The notes: generated from the sequence alone by a model not told the origin. Numbered from the stretch's first letter, positions 19,320-31,169 are shown. The stretch: DNA of 64,000 nucleotides from Anodontia alba (GCA_964016985.1 OZ024837.1:38346713-38410712); one strand, 5' to 3'. Numbers and translations: made by a program.

Positions 19320-19445
19320 ACAAAAAAGGCACCAAAATTAGGAGAGATTAACAAGTAATGAAAAAATCAAACGTCACTTATGAAACCACCGACACACAAA
19401 GAAAGAACTGCACCAGAGGAACCGCCTTAGAACGGCTAGTAGAAA
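19320..19445. repeat. family E repeat fragment
   Basis: The stretch 'aaaaaggcaccaaaattaggag' to 'accgccttagaacggctag' resembles parts of 32365-32705. It ends in the GT microsatellite at 19450. Confidence 0.35.
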
Positions 19446-19449
19446 AACA

Positions 19450-19530
19450 AATGTGTGTGCGTGTGCGTATGTGTGTGCGTGTGTGTGTGTGTGCGTGAGT
19501 ATGTGCGTGTGTGTGCGTGTGTCTGTGTAT
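19450..19530. repeat. imperfect (GT)n microsatellite
   Basis: Alternating GT with scattered GC and GA interruptions, about 80 bp. It yields spurious Val/Cys and His/Thr frames. Confidence 0.9.
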
Positions 19531-19764
19531 AGAAGGGAGGGATGGGGTGGGGGCGGCATAAAGCAGTTTTACTCGCGAGGACACTCACCCTTAATTCTGA
19601 TTCAGCTTCAAATTACAGATATATGTTCGGTACACATAGGTTTCCTCTGTCTCATCTGTAAAATACCGCAGTAAAACACACATGATCAACCCACTGTGAT
19701 GAAACAACGTAAATGACTCAAGGGTGATCTCAAGCCAGCACGAGAAAACAATAAACAGGACCAA

Positions 19765-20044
19765 CATCACGAAAACATCCCTATATAATTTTGACCCCCT
19801 TAAACCCCACTCTTATATAGCAAAACTGGGGTTCAGAGGGGTATACATTATTTTTCTTATTTCTGCTCAAAAACATAGATTGTGGGTACTCGTTAGAACC
19901 GCCTCGGCGAGGCGATTCTAACGAGTACCAACAATCTATGTTTTGAGCAGAAATGTGAAAAATATCAGAGTTTTTTCATCTGAAAATTTTCAGTTTTTGG
20001 AGGTGAATTTTTCTATATATTTGAATAGGCGTGTTTTCGTAATG
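19765..20044 (+). mobile_element. family A hairpin element, copy 4
   Basis: Full length from 'catcacgaaaacatcc' to 'aggcgtgttttcgtaatg', with central hairpin core 'cgcctcggcgaggcg'. Confidence 0.9.
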
Positions 20045-20218
20045 AGATATGCTCTATCACAGACATTGATAGTCAGGTGCTAAGCATCTGTAAGGACCTA
20101 CCCATCGTAGTGCAATTAAAGAGGGAAGCAAACTTATCAACTGTAGTGGGATTTCAAACAATGCATAGAGTCGAACGCAGAATATCCATGCTGTATCTTT
20201 TTGTAGCAAGTGACACTC

Positions 20219-20498
20219 CATTACGAAAACAAGACTATTCAAATGTACCGAAAAATTTACCACCAAAAACATGAAACTTTTCAGATATAAAATTCTGATA
20301 TTTTTCATATTTCTACTCAAAACATAGATTGTGGGTACTCGTTAGAACCGCCTCGGTGAGGCGGTTCTAACGAGTACCCACAATCTATGTTTTTGAGCAG
20401 AAATATGAAAAATAATGTATACCCCTGTAAACCCCAGTTTTTCTATACAAAAGTAGGGTTTAAGGGGGTCAACATTGTATAGGTATGTTTTCGTGATG
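20219..20498 (-). mobile_element. family A hairpin element, copy 5
   Basis: Full length from 'cattacgaaaacaagac' to 'aggtatgttttcgtgatg', opposite in orientation to copy 4 and only 175 bp from it. Confidence 0.9.
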
Positions 20499-20649
20499 CG
20501 TTTGAGCATTCTGAAATATCAGTTTTGTGAACACTCTTTCTGACTTTATAGACTAAGTCGTCATGCGCTTTTATGTATTTGCTAAATGTTGTTACCCTCT
20601 TTAAATAAAGTCTTTACTTACTTACTTACTTTACTTACATTAAATTCAG

Positions 20650-20778
20650 GTTCGTTCAGACCTTCTTGCAGAAGTGTTTTCAAACCAACCTTATATTTCG
20701 ACATTAGTTCAGAACGACTTCGATAAAACTAAGAACATATTTTACGGAGTTTATGATAACGGTACCCTTGCTAAAGAC
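20650..20778 (+). CDS. gene 1 exon 5 (donor uncertain)
   Basis: The acceptor 'acattaaattcag' is followed by an open phase-0 frame VRSDLLAEVFSNQPYIS, then TLVQNDFDKTKNIFYGVYDN. Two donors are possible, both weak: G|gtaccc at 20762 (leaves phase 1) and GAC|gtttag at 20779 (leaves phase 0, 43 codons). Only the second fits the reading frame chosen for exons 6-11, unless a small exon was missed. The coding quality of the exon itself is good. Confidence 0.4.
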
Positions 20779-21166
20779 GTTTAGCCGTTCAAATTTTATT
20801 TCGATTTTTAAACTTAGAAAAACGAATTTATTGAGAAACATAAACACTACAAGGGACATTACATTTAAAACAAGGAAAATTTGCAAATTCAAGGTCAAAG
20901 TCATCCCGTTGGTTATGATGTTTTATAGAAATTATGTCATTAGATATTGATAAATTTTAATCTACCTACAGTGCTTCGGTGTCAGAGGTATTAGTTCTAT
21001 TTAACTATAGTCTTTTTTTGTTTCATAAATTGTTTCAACCATTAGTTCAAAATATTTATTGTCAAAGCCTATTTTCTTGGAAAAAGTAGAAATACATTAT
21101 CAATTTGTCATCTGCTGAAGTTTTACCCATAGAGTGGTAAAGAAAAAATGATTTGTATTCTCACAG

Positions 21167-21234
21167 GACTTAAAGATTCCAGTTCAAGTACAGTACGCAG
21201 GCAAACTGGTGGCAGCAAGGGCACAAGGAATACG
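21167..21234 (+). CDS. gene 1 exon 6
   Basis: The acceptor 'tgtattctcacag' and donor 'ACG|gtatgt'. In phase 0 it reads DLKIPVQVQYAGKLVAARA then QGI, with two bases left over. The alternating hydrophobic pattern suggests a beta strand. The other open frame gives a Ser/Arg-rich peptide that meets a stop in exon 10. Confidence 0.4.
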
Positions 21235-21615
21235 GTATGTACCATTCCTCAAACACATATAAAGTCCTTGACACATCAGACTTTCTGCCTTTCGATGTAA
21301 ATATATATTTATTTCTTTTGGTATTCAAACGCAGCAACCTACGTCATCAGCATGGTCATATGTACATACCTGCGAATTTACTGCAGCTGGTGTTGAATCC
21401 CGTATGCCGGCCGTAAAAATATCCCACTAGTTCGCCATAGTGCAGATCATATTTTTATTTCCTTTTCAGATCATTGAGGCCATTCAGATTACTCTGAAAA
21501 ACGAATACCGCTTAACCATTAAAGCGCCAAGAAAGCCCGCATCTGAAAAAGTCGTCTGTTTATGTCGTCTGCTGCATCGTCTTGCAAACTTTTCAAACAT
21601 ACTTTTTGCATATAG

Positions 21616-21687
21616 GCAAATAGTGTGGACCCAGATCAGACTGCTCCTAGAGGAGCAGTCTGATCTGGGTCCACACGGTTTGCAACA
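21616..21687. repeat. family C hairpin, perfect copy
   Basis: The inverted repeat 'agtgtggacccagatcagac...' with arms of about 32 bp around 'tcctagagga'. Family C hairpins recur at least ten times in the window, usually as 'gcaaacagtgtagacccagatcaga'. Confidence 0.7.
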
Positions 21688-22173
21688 ATGACTTTTAAAG
21701 TATTCGGCAGAAGACAAAGCAGACGACAGTTGTTGTGTTTTGCGTCTTAAGGGTTAAGTCGGTGCTAGCGGGGCATATTAAGCCTTGCATACTAAATAGT
21801 TGTATATGAAGGGACTTTATAAAATCAAATCTTCGGTTTTTGTTCTACGTGTAGTGTTTGTTTCCAAAGGCAACCTTTTAGATTTCTATTTTACTTCACT
21901 GCAGCTGGTGTTAAGTACCGTGTGGCGGCCATAAAAAGTCTCCCCGTAATTCGCGATAGTGCTGCCTCACAAACTACATAGCTATAATATGAAGCGACTT
22001 TATGAAACGGCGTCTAATATTTTCGTTATTTGCGTTTTCTTTGTTTCAAAACATTGTCATTGATATAAAACTCTGTACAAGGTTTATAAGAACAACAGTT
22101 TTAAGTGAGCTTTGGGACAGTAAACATCGCAGTAAACAGTCGTTGAATGCTCTTTGACCATATATATGTTATT

Positions 22174-22485
22174 TGTTTGTTTGTTTGTGTTGAGGTTTTA
22201 CGGCCCAGTCAACCCAATGGGGTCATGTCGAGCGCGGTCAGTTTACCTTACCACACATTTACTGGGCAGGCTTAGTCCTCTAAGCGGTTAACCAGTATTG
22301 TGCACATTCTTTCGCCAGAAACTGACAAATGCCCTTCTTGAATCAGCGGAAGGGAGAGAATGACCGTAGAAAATATTTCATGATCAATCTCCACGAAAGA
22401 ATGTTGCCGACCTCGGCGGGGGTTGAACCCGTGACCTCCTGGTCTCCAGTCGGACGGCGCATCCAACTGAGCCATCGAAGCCGGC
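22174..22485 (-). mobile_element. tRNA-headed SINE, copy 1
   Basis: On the minus strand it starts GCCGGCTTCGATGGCTCAG, with an A box TGGCTCAGTTGG and a B box like GGGTTCAACCC. It runs to a tail 'aacctcaacacaaacaaac'. A perfect 14-bp duplication ATATATATGTTATT lies at 22160-22173 and 22486-22499, showing retroposition. About 310 bp. The mobilising LINE is not present. Confidence 0.9.
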
Positions 22486-23238
22486 ATATATATGTTATTA
22501 AATATTTATTGTTTTTTGTGGATCTGGTCCCTGTATCGTACGTGACTTGCGTGACCTGGCGAAAGTTGGAATTGAATTAAGAAAAGATGGCATTTTTATA
22601 AACGAAAGAAAACTATACAAAACAAAATGTACTCTTTAAAGGGGAAGGGGGTGGGGGCTTGAGCTACTTTAACTCGATCGAAACCTCGCCCTAGACCGGA
22701 CGCGTATCAAAATTACAAATATGTTTTTGGTCCGCGTACGTAGCGTATTATCAGGGTCTACAATTCAGTTAGCCACTCACCCAGTGGTCATATGACACAT
22801 CAACGAGAAGTAAAATAAATCTGTTCCAGTTTTTGAAAAAGTATGTTAATGAGTCAGGGTGTTTTTGGGCAAATACATAGACTGTTTCTCATTAGTAACA
22901 GGTTAGTACATGTAACACTACAAATGCAGCCGTTAAGACTTAGATTACGATGCTCTCTCGCACAGTCTGCATAAAGTCTTTACAAGCTCAAAATTTAATC
23001 TTCTCAGCCAAGCAATACTCGTTAAAGGTATACATTTCATAACTTAGACAAATGTAACTACACTTATAAATATACATATAAAGCTTGATAAAAGGTAATC
23101 TTACGCCATTCCTTGCGCTAAAGCATACTTCAAGGCCGCGTCTAGAAATTGGTGTCAAGGTGCGTAAATCAGCATAAATATGACTGCGCTTTTCAAGCTA
23201 AGGTTATGCTCAAAGTTCTTTTTATTATTAATTCACAG

Positions 23239-23281
23239 GGGATCTATTGCAGTGGACGAATCAGCTGTTGGAAAAATTCTG
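23239..23281 (+). CDS. gene 1 exon 7 (43 bp)
   Basis: The acceptor 'attaattcacag' and donor 'CTG|gtatgt'. With one leading base joined to exon 6 it reads (R)GSIAVDESAVGKIL and ends in phase 0. Very short, supported mainly by phase continuity and clean splice sites. Confidence 0.35.
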
Positions 23282-23304
23282 GTATGTATTTATATACAGT
23301 CTAT

Positions 23305-23873
23305 TTTCAATGACTGAGTCATCTTTGGGACCATAGGAATGTGTTCCAGATATGGGTAGTTCGGGCCATTAAGGGTTAATCATGACGCCAGGCCCAAAGG
23401 TTATAAAACTATTTTCATGCTAAACTCAGCTGAGCATGAAATTTGTCATGCAAATAAATCTCAGAATATCAGCAATTGCAAATTCTTTCATGCTAAACAT
23501 AGCTGAGCATGAAATATTCTCTGCTAATAAATATGAAAATGCCGTCAATATCTGGCATTTTCATAATTATTAGCAGAGAAAACTTTATGCTCAGCTGAGT
23601 TGGGTATGAAAAAAAAAATATAACCTCAGAGCCAGGTCTTAAGGCAAATGGGAATGTAGGAACGTCTTTTTGATCTTCTGTAACATAATGGAAAGAAGAG
23701 TGTATTTATTAAAATGGCCTCGATGAGGCGTTTCTAATCAGTACACATAATGTCCTTTTCATGATAAAATAAGCATTTGTCTCTAAATCATCCCGAAATG
23801 TTTGTTTTCTTGAGTTATCGGAAGACTTTCCTACGGACTCAAAACGAGCTTTTGGTGTTCGCGTCATCGGAGC
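23305..23873. mobile_element. family K MITE, copy 2, with a foldback insert and a cut end
   Basis: The outer K sequence ('gggaccataggaatgtgttc', 'agttcgggcc') stops near 23390. It resumes at about 23640 ('gaatgtaggaacgtcttttt') with the hairpin 'ggcctcgatgaggcg' near 23717. Between lies a foldback repeat ('catgctaaactcagctgagcatg' and 'aaaatgccgtcaatatctggcatttt'), also seen at 51380-51680. The right side is cut by family D copy 2. Confidence 0.55.
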
Positions 23874-24321
23874 TTTATTATAGGGATCAAACATGGTTTT
23901 TCATGCATTAACATTCGCCAGTTCCCATGGGAGGTGTTGAAAACCGAGGCCGAAGGCCGCGGTTTTCAACATCTCCCAAGGGACCTGGCGAATGTTAATG
24001 CATTGAAAAAAAATGTTCGATCGCTATTATTGCATAAAAGATGAAAACATTTGCTACATTTCGCGTTATTTCTTGCACTATTTTGTTTCGCCTTTTCACC
24101 GATATCTCGCGAACGTAATTTCCACGGACTATGCTCGTTCTAAGGTCTGGCAGTACACATCTCGTAACGGCAGCATATCTGTGGCCCCGGTACGGCCATA
24201 TTGAAAGTTGCGTAGCCGTGCATTAATAGCGCATGAATTGCTTTATTACTGTAATACACGGCTTTTCGCCGATTAATACACGGCTGTTAATAACGTGCAA
24301 CACTGCTTTTTATGCAATAAT
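23874..24321. mobile_element. family D element, copy 2
   Basis: Runs from 'ttattatagggatcaaacatgg' to 'actgctttttatgcaataatg', inverted relative to copy 1. The long central palindrome around 'aaaccgaggccgaaggccgcggtttt' is intact. Confidence 0.75.
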
Positions 24322-24329
24322 GTATAATC

Positions 24330-25110
24330 TTAGCTCGTACAAATTGCAGGAAACACGAATGCCTTTTGTTATTTCGTCTTTATGTCCTTCTAGCTGCAGT
24401 GTGTTGGAACCCCTTTCTAGAATTTTTCAATAATGCAGATTCGATATACACATGCCAGAGGGCAAAACCAGTTTGATTTCGATAACTAAATCGGATAAAA
24501 TGTATTTTTCTGTCTCTAAGGCATTTTATTTATGAGCTTCAAAACTTCTATACGTGCTGCAAATAAATGCATTCTCATTATTCGTTGAATTTTAGCAAGT
24601 TCCACTACATATGCTTGCCAGAAAATGTCCCGGGAATAGTAATTTTCCTTGAAAACTGGCTGTGTTTCTGTATACAAATGAAGGAATGTCTAATCAAGTA
24701 TTGTCTTCATAGCGCTTATAACTGGTCTAGAATTTACTTCTAGAGGGAGCACATATTTTCCTCAAAGGATATGGCCCTCCCTTTCCCACCGTGAACACTG
24801 GGGCAAAGATATCAATGCAAATGTGACTTTCCTTGAATGAGTATTTACCCTCCCTTCATGTGTTGAAAACTATTGTGAGTCTTGACTACCTGTCTATTTC
24901 AAATTATCCATATATGCAGTGTGTATGCCTAAACCAACTGATTTTCAATTATTATCGTCATCGGCCTTTCATAATCAGTGCACCTGTGCGAACAAGGAAA
25001 ACAATCATTGATATATAGATTCTCCTTTATGTTATGTTATATGATTCTGAGGTCAACATACCAAACATATACATGTAAGTGATAATACCCAGGAAAAGGC
25101 ACAATCTCGA
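24330..25110. other. no gene or named repeat seen
   Basis: AT-rich intron sequence of gene 1. Short frames only, none with convincing splice sites or composition. I see nothing further here. Confidence 0.4.
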
Positions 25111-25117
25111 AGCACAG

Positions 25118-25300
25118 CTCTCCCGAGGCACCAAAAGAAGGAGGGATGAGGAACAAATAAAAACAGAGCAAACGCCACATATGAAAGCGCAGGCGCACAC
25201 ACAAAGAACCTCAACAGACGAACCACCCTTGAAAGATTAGTAGGAAAACTACTACGAGTGTTTAGGGTGTGTGGGGGAGAGCGGTGGGGGCGGGGGAGGG
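25118..25300. repeat. family E repeat fragment
   Basis: 'gaggcaccaaaagaaggagggatgag' and 'gaaccacccttgaaagattagtaggaaaac' match 3060-3200 and 19320-19445 in order. Confidence 0.4.
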
Positions 25301-26260
25301 GCAGATGGGATGGCTTTAATTTAACCAGTTTATTTAAAAATCGTCTTTCGGAAAATCGTTATATACGTGAATGTTAACAAGTTCAAAATTAGTGTTCAGA
25401 CAAACAGACAGATATGGACACCAAATAAATTGGATGTGACCAAGCGTCCATGTAAAGTAAGTATTACTTGTTAAGCATGCTTCACCCACATTGCATATCG
25501 GCCTGAACATAGATTTAGCAAAATACGGGAAGTGTAGTGTACGGGGCCGGAACTTTTTATGTCTGTTTTCTCGGTCCAGCGGGGTTCAGATTGCAGTTTT
25601 CTTTTGCTCAAGTATTCCAGTAGTGTTGTTTGGCACTTCAAAGATCTTGAGGCCTCAACGCATTGTTTCTGTTGAGTGCTCATCTTTGCTTCATTACAGG
25701 CTTTATCTGTGATTTATTAGTCGCCCGTAATGATCCATGAATGTGTTGAAGTCCTACACGCGGACAGAACTAGCATATGCTTCTGAACACATGAAAACTA
25801 AAGGCGAGGGTTGGGATCTCGTATAGCTAGATTTAGCCCCCAGTAATTTATTACTTACCGTTTTATGGCGGTACTTTCATTGTGTTACTTTTTTGTTAAC
25901 TGTTTTTTAGTGTTTCACTCACATATGATTTTCTTTGAAACAACAAGTAAGTTAAAGATATATTCGGTTAAGTTTGGGTAACAGAGTTGCCACCTTTTTT
26001 TGGGAATGGACTGTCAACTCTGTTTGGCATCTGTTCCTTTTGTGACTGTTTAATTGTATTTGTCGGTCTTTCCCTTTGATATTTACAACTTGATGTGCAT
26101 CTGATTGTCTGAGTTCATTTCATTACTTTATAGCAAGTTTATTTGTAAGTTCGCTATGACAAAAATATCAGACATGAATCTGGAAACAGCCGCATTGTAT
26201 GGATTATAGGGAATGACAATGTCATGATGCCTCCCGTAAAACTTCTTAAATGTGAACACC
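25300..26260. other. unassigned intron sequence
   Basis: No coding or repeat structure that I can defend, apart from a G-rich stretch at 25270-25310. Confidence 0.35.
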
Positions 26261-26261
26261 A

Positions 26262-26504
26262 GGGCCCAGTTGTTCAAAGCTAACGACGTCGTTAGTTAAC
26301 GATTCGTTAAAATTTACATAGAGTGATACGCAAATATGCTGAAATGTTTTGTTGAAAATTGTGAGTAGCTTTTGCACTGCAAAAGCTACTCACATTTTTT
26401 CAGCAAAAAATATCAAAATATTGTGAATTGAATCCGCTAAAACAGTTAACGAAATGACCCTTAACGAGCTCATTAAGCTAACGACGCTTTGAACAACTGG
26501 GCCC
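26262..26504 (-). mobile_element. family B hairpin MITE, copy 2
   Basis: GGGCCCAGTTGTTCAAAGC at one end and GCTTTGAACAACTGGGCCC at the other. The inner hairpin 'gtgagtagcttttgcactgc' is perfect. Inverted relative to copies 1 and 3. Confidence 0.9.
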
Positions 26505-26905
26505 AGATTAGTTTTGTTTGTAACTCATACATGTACACTTTCTGCCATGACCTGTTTACGCTTCCTCTTGGTGTCATTAATAGGAGGCTATGTTCTTTTG
26601 GAGGCCATGTTCTATTGGACAGATTCATTACGTAATTCTATTTTTTTATGAACTTAACCCATTTCAGACGGAATAAATACTCCACACTATATATTGGAAG
26701 AGTCGAATTCCAATTTTAGGAATGTCCGGCTATTTGATTTAGATAGTTCGTTTTTTAAGAAGAAGAAGAAGAACTCTATAAGCAGTCGTACTTTCGTTCT
26801 AATCCCTCCTTTGTTTGAGAGATATTTATGTGTGTATCACATGTACTTTTAATGAAATGATGTATTTTTAAACCAAATAGTCCCAAAGAAACATAGCTAA
26901 TCTAT

Positions 26906-26970
26906 TTGCAAACAGTAGAGACCAAAATCAGACATTTTGCGGTGTATGATCTGGGTCTGCATTGTTTGCA
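26906..26970. repeat. family C hairpin copy
   Basis: 'gcaaacagtagagaccaaaatcagac...' and its imperfect complement 'gatctgggtctgcattgtttgc'. Degenerate. Confidence 0.5.
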
Positions 26971-27001
26971 AAGCCTGTGCATCCATGTAGACTTCACTAT
27001 A

Positions 27002-27303
27002 GCCGGCGTCGGTGGCTCATTTGGATGCGCCGTCCGACTGAAGACCAGGAGGTCGCGGGTTCAACGCCCGCCGAGGTCGGTAACATTCTTTCGTGGAGAT
27101 TGATCATGTAATATTTTCTACGGTCATTCTTTCCCTTCCGCTGATTCAAGAAGGGCATTTGTCAGTTTCTGGCGAAAGAATGTGCACAATACTGGTTAAC
27201 CACTTAAAAGACTAAGCCTGCCCAGTAAACGTGTGGTTAGGTAAACTGACCGCGCTCGACATGACCCCATTGGGTTGACTGGGCCGTAAAACCTCAACAC
27301 AGA
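27002..27303 (+). mobile_element. tRNA-headed SINE, copy 2
   Basis: It starts GCCGGCGTCGGTGGCTCAT, with B box GGGTTCAACGCCC, and ends 'aacctcaacac'. Flanks 'agacttcactata' (before) and 'agacatcactgta' (after) look like a diverged target duplication. Older than copies 1 and 4 judging by that. Confidence 0.85.
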
Positions 27304-27434
27304 CAGACATCACTGTACGCATATAGAATCACTGAGTATTGTAGAACTTAACCAAGTATTCATCTAGCAAATTTTCTGATCGGACTATATGTATCCCATG
27401 GCTGATCTACAATTTTACTGTTTAGACGTACCTA

Positions 27435-27994
27435 CTGTCCTTTCGACATCACTCGGAAAGATGTTGTTTGCTTGGCGTTTTATTTTAAATGAAAATATTT
27501 TGTTCTGGTTGATCATATCTTATCAGAAACCATTTGTCTTTTCTGTTTCTGTGTTTTGTTCTCAAATATGTACCCTAAAATTAAATTTATAGCCAAAAAT
27601 TGGTCTGACCTATGCAATTTCTATAGTAAAGCGATTTTTTGGAATTTTTTTATTAAGAAAACAATTTTCATGTTTCTTTGCAGAATTTGAATTATTGATG
27701 CTTCACAATAATACTTTAAAAATTTCAGAAAAATTGAACAAGAAGAACTTGTTGAAAATCTGCTTCAAAATTACTTACCCTAGAGATTTCTGCGTAATTT
27801 GCGTTCATTTTTACTATGGGAAAAAGTAAAAATATTTGATATTTTAAAAACCAATGATTAGAATAAAAGTTTTGGTGCATAGGTAGTTACGACAAATGGT
27901 TTTGCATTAAATCACGACAAAAGTTTGCAAATTTTCTTCTTCTGTGTAAAGCGCCAGGCAAAAAATGACTTTCCAAAAGATGTTGAAAAGACAG
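27435..27994 (+). mobile_element. family I DNA element, copy 2 (uninterrupted)
   Basis: 560 bp with inverted ends CTGTCCTTTCGACATC...GATGTTGAAAAGACAG, flanked by TA (27433-27434, 27995-27996). It serves as the empty-site equivalent of the retrotransposon insertion: 'ggtgcataggtagttacg' is continuous here. No ORF beyond 67 codons, so non-autonomous. Confidence 0.85.
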
Positions 27995-28151
27995 TAGGCC
28001 TGGCTAATAAAACCTGAAAAGATAATCGATTATCAGTCCTGCAATAATGATTGTAAATCGATTAGCAATCGCTGAAGATTTGGTCATAATTTTACCTGTC
28101 TGTCTGAACATGACTCTTACCATAGATTATAATTTACTGTTCGTATTTGGC

Positions 28152-28220
28152 CAGGCAGGCCTGACCCAGATGAGACGCCGCAAAATGCGGCGCCTCATCA
28201 AGGTCTACACTGTTTACCAC
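28152..28220. repeat. family C hairpin copy
   Basis: 'ctgacccagatgagacgccgc' and 'gcggcgcctcatcaaggtcta' form a stem around 'aaaat'. Confidence 0.55.
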
Positions 28221-28849
28221 TCATTTAGCATTTTTAAGACACAACATTGGAAAGTGAATTGTACTTGTTCAAATTTTATATAAAGTATGGTAAAGCTTTG
28301 AGATGTCTGAATACTAAGGGTAAATACGGTAAAGTAACAGACATAGAAATCAAATGATCGAGCACTACCAAATCTGTAACGATAATCATTTTTGTTGAAT
28401 TTATCGATCAATTAATCTATTATCCGATTAAGCCTTAGATGTACCCTAGGAGATTTTCGCTGTCACGGCTCATATGACATTGAGAATTTTACATGAGTGA
28501 ACATTCCAAATGACACTTATGCAACTACTACTATGAAATGACTACAAATGTAAGATTCTGTTTTCATGGCCCTAGCAGTTGAAATGTTTTACATCAGAAA
28601 ACATTACATTGTCACGGATAGCGTCATGATGCTACGCGCAAGTAACCAACCGCTGCATTGTATGTAACGTAACGAACGGTAATACATTTTCATAATATGA
28701 CGCTGTCAACTAAATTATAGCGACCTCATGTGATAAAAACGGAATCTTGTACTCGTATACCTTCATAAGATAGCTGTAATGCCAATCTTTTGGCAGCCAA
28801 GACTCGAAAATATATTAATCATTGAATTCACTGAATAATTACTATATGC

Positions 28850-28910
28850 AGTCCCGGATCCAGGGGTGGGCAAAAGGGGTATATGCCCCCTCCCCCCCCC
28901 CCCCCGAAGC
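28850..28910. repeat. C-run repeat end
   Basis: 'gcagtcccggatccaggggtgg' leading to a run of C. Related material occurs at 29640-29870 and 30270-30420. Confidence 0.4.
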
Positions 28911-29219
28911 GACCGCTAGTATTTTTCGATATTACACTCTTATGCATAAGCTACCCATATACCTGTGATCTCCAGAAAACGGAGTTCATAAATGATAATG
29001 AAAGAGCCATTAGTAAATGGCATGCTGTGATTTGTCAATAACTTGCTAATATTGCCCTGCTGATAGGTAGCATATGGTCATTTACACAGGCTTCTGTCTT
29101 ATAAATACATTATTTCACATTTTACATCTTAATTCTTTTTATCTAGATAATGTACAGGTATGAGTAGAAACGGTTTTAGCATTCTTTTAATTTTTTTTTT
29201 CGAGGAGATTTAATCCTAA

Positions 29220-29400
29220 CCACCCTCTCTGCTAATTCAGCAATCGACAAATTGGTGACATTTGTCTTAATTTACCCTTTAAACAGGATTTGACATTTCA
29301 TGCAAATTGTCTCCTGTTTTCTGAGAAATGTAATAAAAATATCTCAAAATGTTGTCTGCTAAAAAAGTTACCCATAGAGCTAAGTGTTAATTTATTTATT
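29220..29400. repeat. family M repeat
   Basis: 'tttgacatttcatgcaaattgtctcc...gagaaat...gttgtctgct...ttacccatagagctaagtgtta' is shared with 40600-40830 and, in part, 16330-16440 and 21060-21140. A non-coding dispersed repeat. Confidence 0.5.
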
Positions 29401-29639
29401 TAGCCTCAGAGAAAACACTGTCTTTGGAGTTACAACCAGGTATGAAATAGATCAGACTGCGCAGCTTCAAAGAAAAACTAGAGTCTTGAAAACCTGGATA
29501 TGTTATACCATCTAAGCAGTGAACAGGAAATGAAGGCGCTGATCAGACTATGCAGATGCAACAGGCTGATCTGCGCCTTTGATGTTCGCAAAGGTATAAA
29601 ACAAGTTTTCTTATGGACAGGCTCTATCTATTTTTATTG

Positions 29640-29870
29640 CCTCCAGGAGTCGGCAAAAGGGGCACATGCTCCCCCCCCCCCCCCCCCAACACCCCGCCTC
29701 CACTCCCGGCATTGCAGAATAATGAATGATTTTTTTTTGGCGTTCGGTGATTGTGGGGGTGGGGGGGGGGCATGGATTTTGGCATCCCCCTTACCCCTAC
29801 CCCACCCAATCCATATATATTTGTGTGGGTGTGGTGGCTGAAGGGACAGGAGGTTATCTCCAGGATTCTG
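29640..29870. repeat. C/G-run foldback repeat
   Basis: A C-run at 29671-29687 and a G-run at 29756-29770 face each other, with partly complementary surroundings ('ggcaaaaggggcacatgc', 'ggcatcccccttacccc'). It generates long Pro- and Gly-rich frames that are not genes. Confidence 0.45.
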
Positions 29871-29949
29871 CATGGCTAGCACTGGTAATCAAACCAGCCG
29901 GAATTATTTTTGCAGCTTAGAAATTACCTGCATATAAGGCGGAAGGTTT

Positions 29950-30180
29950 TATTTGTTTTGGAGTTTTACGGCCCAGTCAACACTATTTAGGTTATTTTTG
30001 AGCCAGTCAATTTACATAACCGCTCTTCCTGGGCAGGCTTATACATAAGTAGTTAACCAGTACAGTACACATCCTTTTGCCAGAAACTGACAACTGCCCT
30101 TCTTGAATTAAGTGGGAGGGAGAGCATGATCCCACAAAAGAATGTTGCCCAGCAGTTTTCGAACCCGCGACTTCCTGAAA
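29950..30180 (-). mobile_element. decayed SINE, copy 5
   Basis: Matches the SINE body ('ttttacggcccagtcaac', 'gggcaggctta', 'gttaaccagta', 'ccagaaactgacaactgccc', 'cttcttgaatt', 'gttttcgaacccgcgac') but is much diverged. The tRNA head is cut short by another repeat. Confidence 0.7.
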
Positions 30181-30592
30181 TTGTCAGAAAAAAAATCAGC
30201 CTGCAAGATTAATGAAAATGACTTGAAAATAGCATGGAAATGCACTCTCAGACAATCCAGTTTTAAAAATTTCCCGGAGAGGCCCCCGGACCCCGTTATA
30301 AGAGGAGAAACCTCTCTCATACTCCCCCCCTCTCGCGGCTTACGCCGCTCGATACATGCCTTCGGCAGTCAATGCCCCCCCCCCCCGTCTTCAGACCTTC
30401 TGGGTCCAGCCCTGATATGAAATGCAAACTGACTCATATAAGATACCCTAAATCACATATTTTAGATGTGTGAATATTCTATCTGTTAAAATACATGCAT
30501 AACTCATGTAGGGAGCCAGTATGGCAATTGCATTGGGTTTTAATTGGTCAGAAATTGTCATTCATTGTACAATTATTCCTTTCCTCTTTCAG

Positions 30593-30665
30593 ACACCGCA
30601 AACAGAACATTTATTAAGCATGTTTTTGAAAGGAATGAAGACTACTATACTCCGGCACATCAATG
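30593..30665 (+). CDS. gene 1 exon 8
   Basis: The acceptor 'cctttcctctttcag' and donor 'ATG|gtaggt', both good. In phase 0 it reads TPQTEHLLSMFLKGMKTTI then LRHIN, with one base left. A second frame is also open here (TANRTFIKHVFERNEDYYTP) and cannot be excluded, but it leads to a stop at exon 10. Confidence 0.4.
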
Positions 30666-30682
30666 GTAGGTACACCATAACT

Positions 30683-31112
30683 AAATATAGGCATCAAACA
30701 TGGGTTTTCATGCACTAGCATTCCGTGGGAGGTGTTGAAAATCGAGGCCGAAGGCCGCGGTTTTCAGCACCTCGCAAGGGACCTGGCGAATGTTAATGCA
30801 TTGAAAAACCATGTTCGATCGCTATTATTGCATAAAAACTGAAAACCTTTGCTACATTTCGCGTTATTTCTTGCACTATTTTGTTTCGCTTTTCACCGAT
30901 GTCTCGCGAACGTAATTTCGACAGACTATGCTCGTTCTGGGGCCGGGCAGTACACATCTCGTAACGGCAGCAAATCTGTGGCCTCGGTACGATCATATTG
31001 AAAGTTGCGTAGCCGTGCATAAATAGCACGTGAATTGCCTTGTTAATACACGGCTTTTCGCCGGTAAAAGCACGGCTGTTAATAGTGTGCGGCACTGCTT
31101 TTTATGCAATAA
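30683..31112. mobile_element. family D element, copy 3
   Basis: Same order as copy 2, from 'ataggcatcaaacatgg' to 'actgctttttatgcaataat', with the central palindrome slightly shortened on one side. Confidence 0.75.
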
Positions 31113-31169
31113 TAAATATTAACATTTTGTAATCACTTCCTCATTTCTATTGATGTTTTACGGCCCTGC

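Noticed and set aside
19374..19674. His/Thr- and Val/Cys-rich frames
   Set aside because: Translation of the GT microsatellite.
22420..22485. A tRNA gene on the minus strand
   Set aside because: A and B boxes are present, but the sequence is the head of a SINE found in four places with target duplications; no proper acceptor stem pairing was seen.
29500..29882. Pro/Gly-rich frames on both strands
   Set aside because: Caused by facing C and G runs in a foldback repeat.
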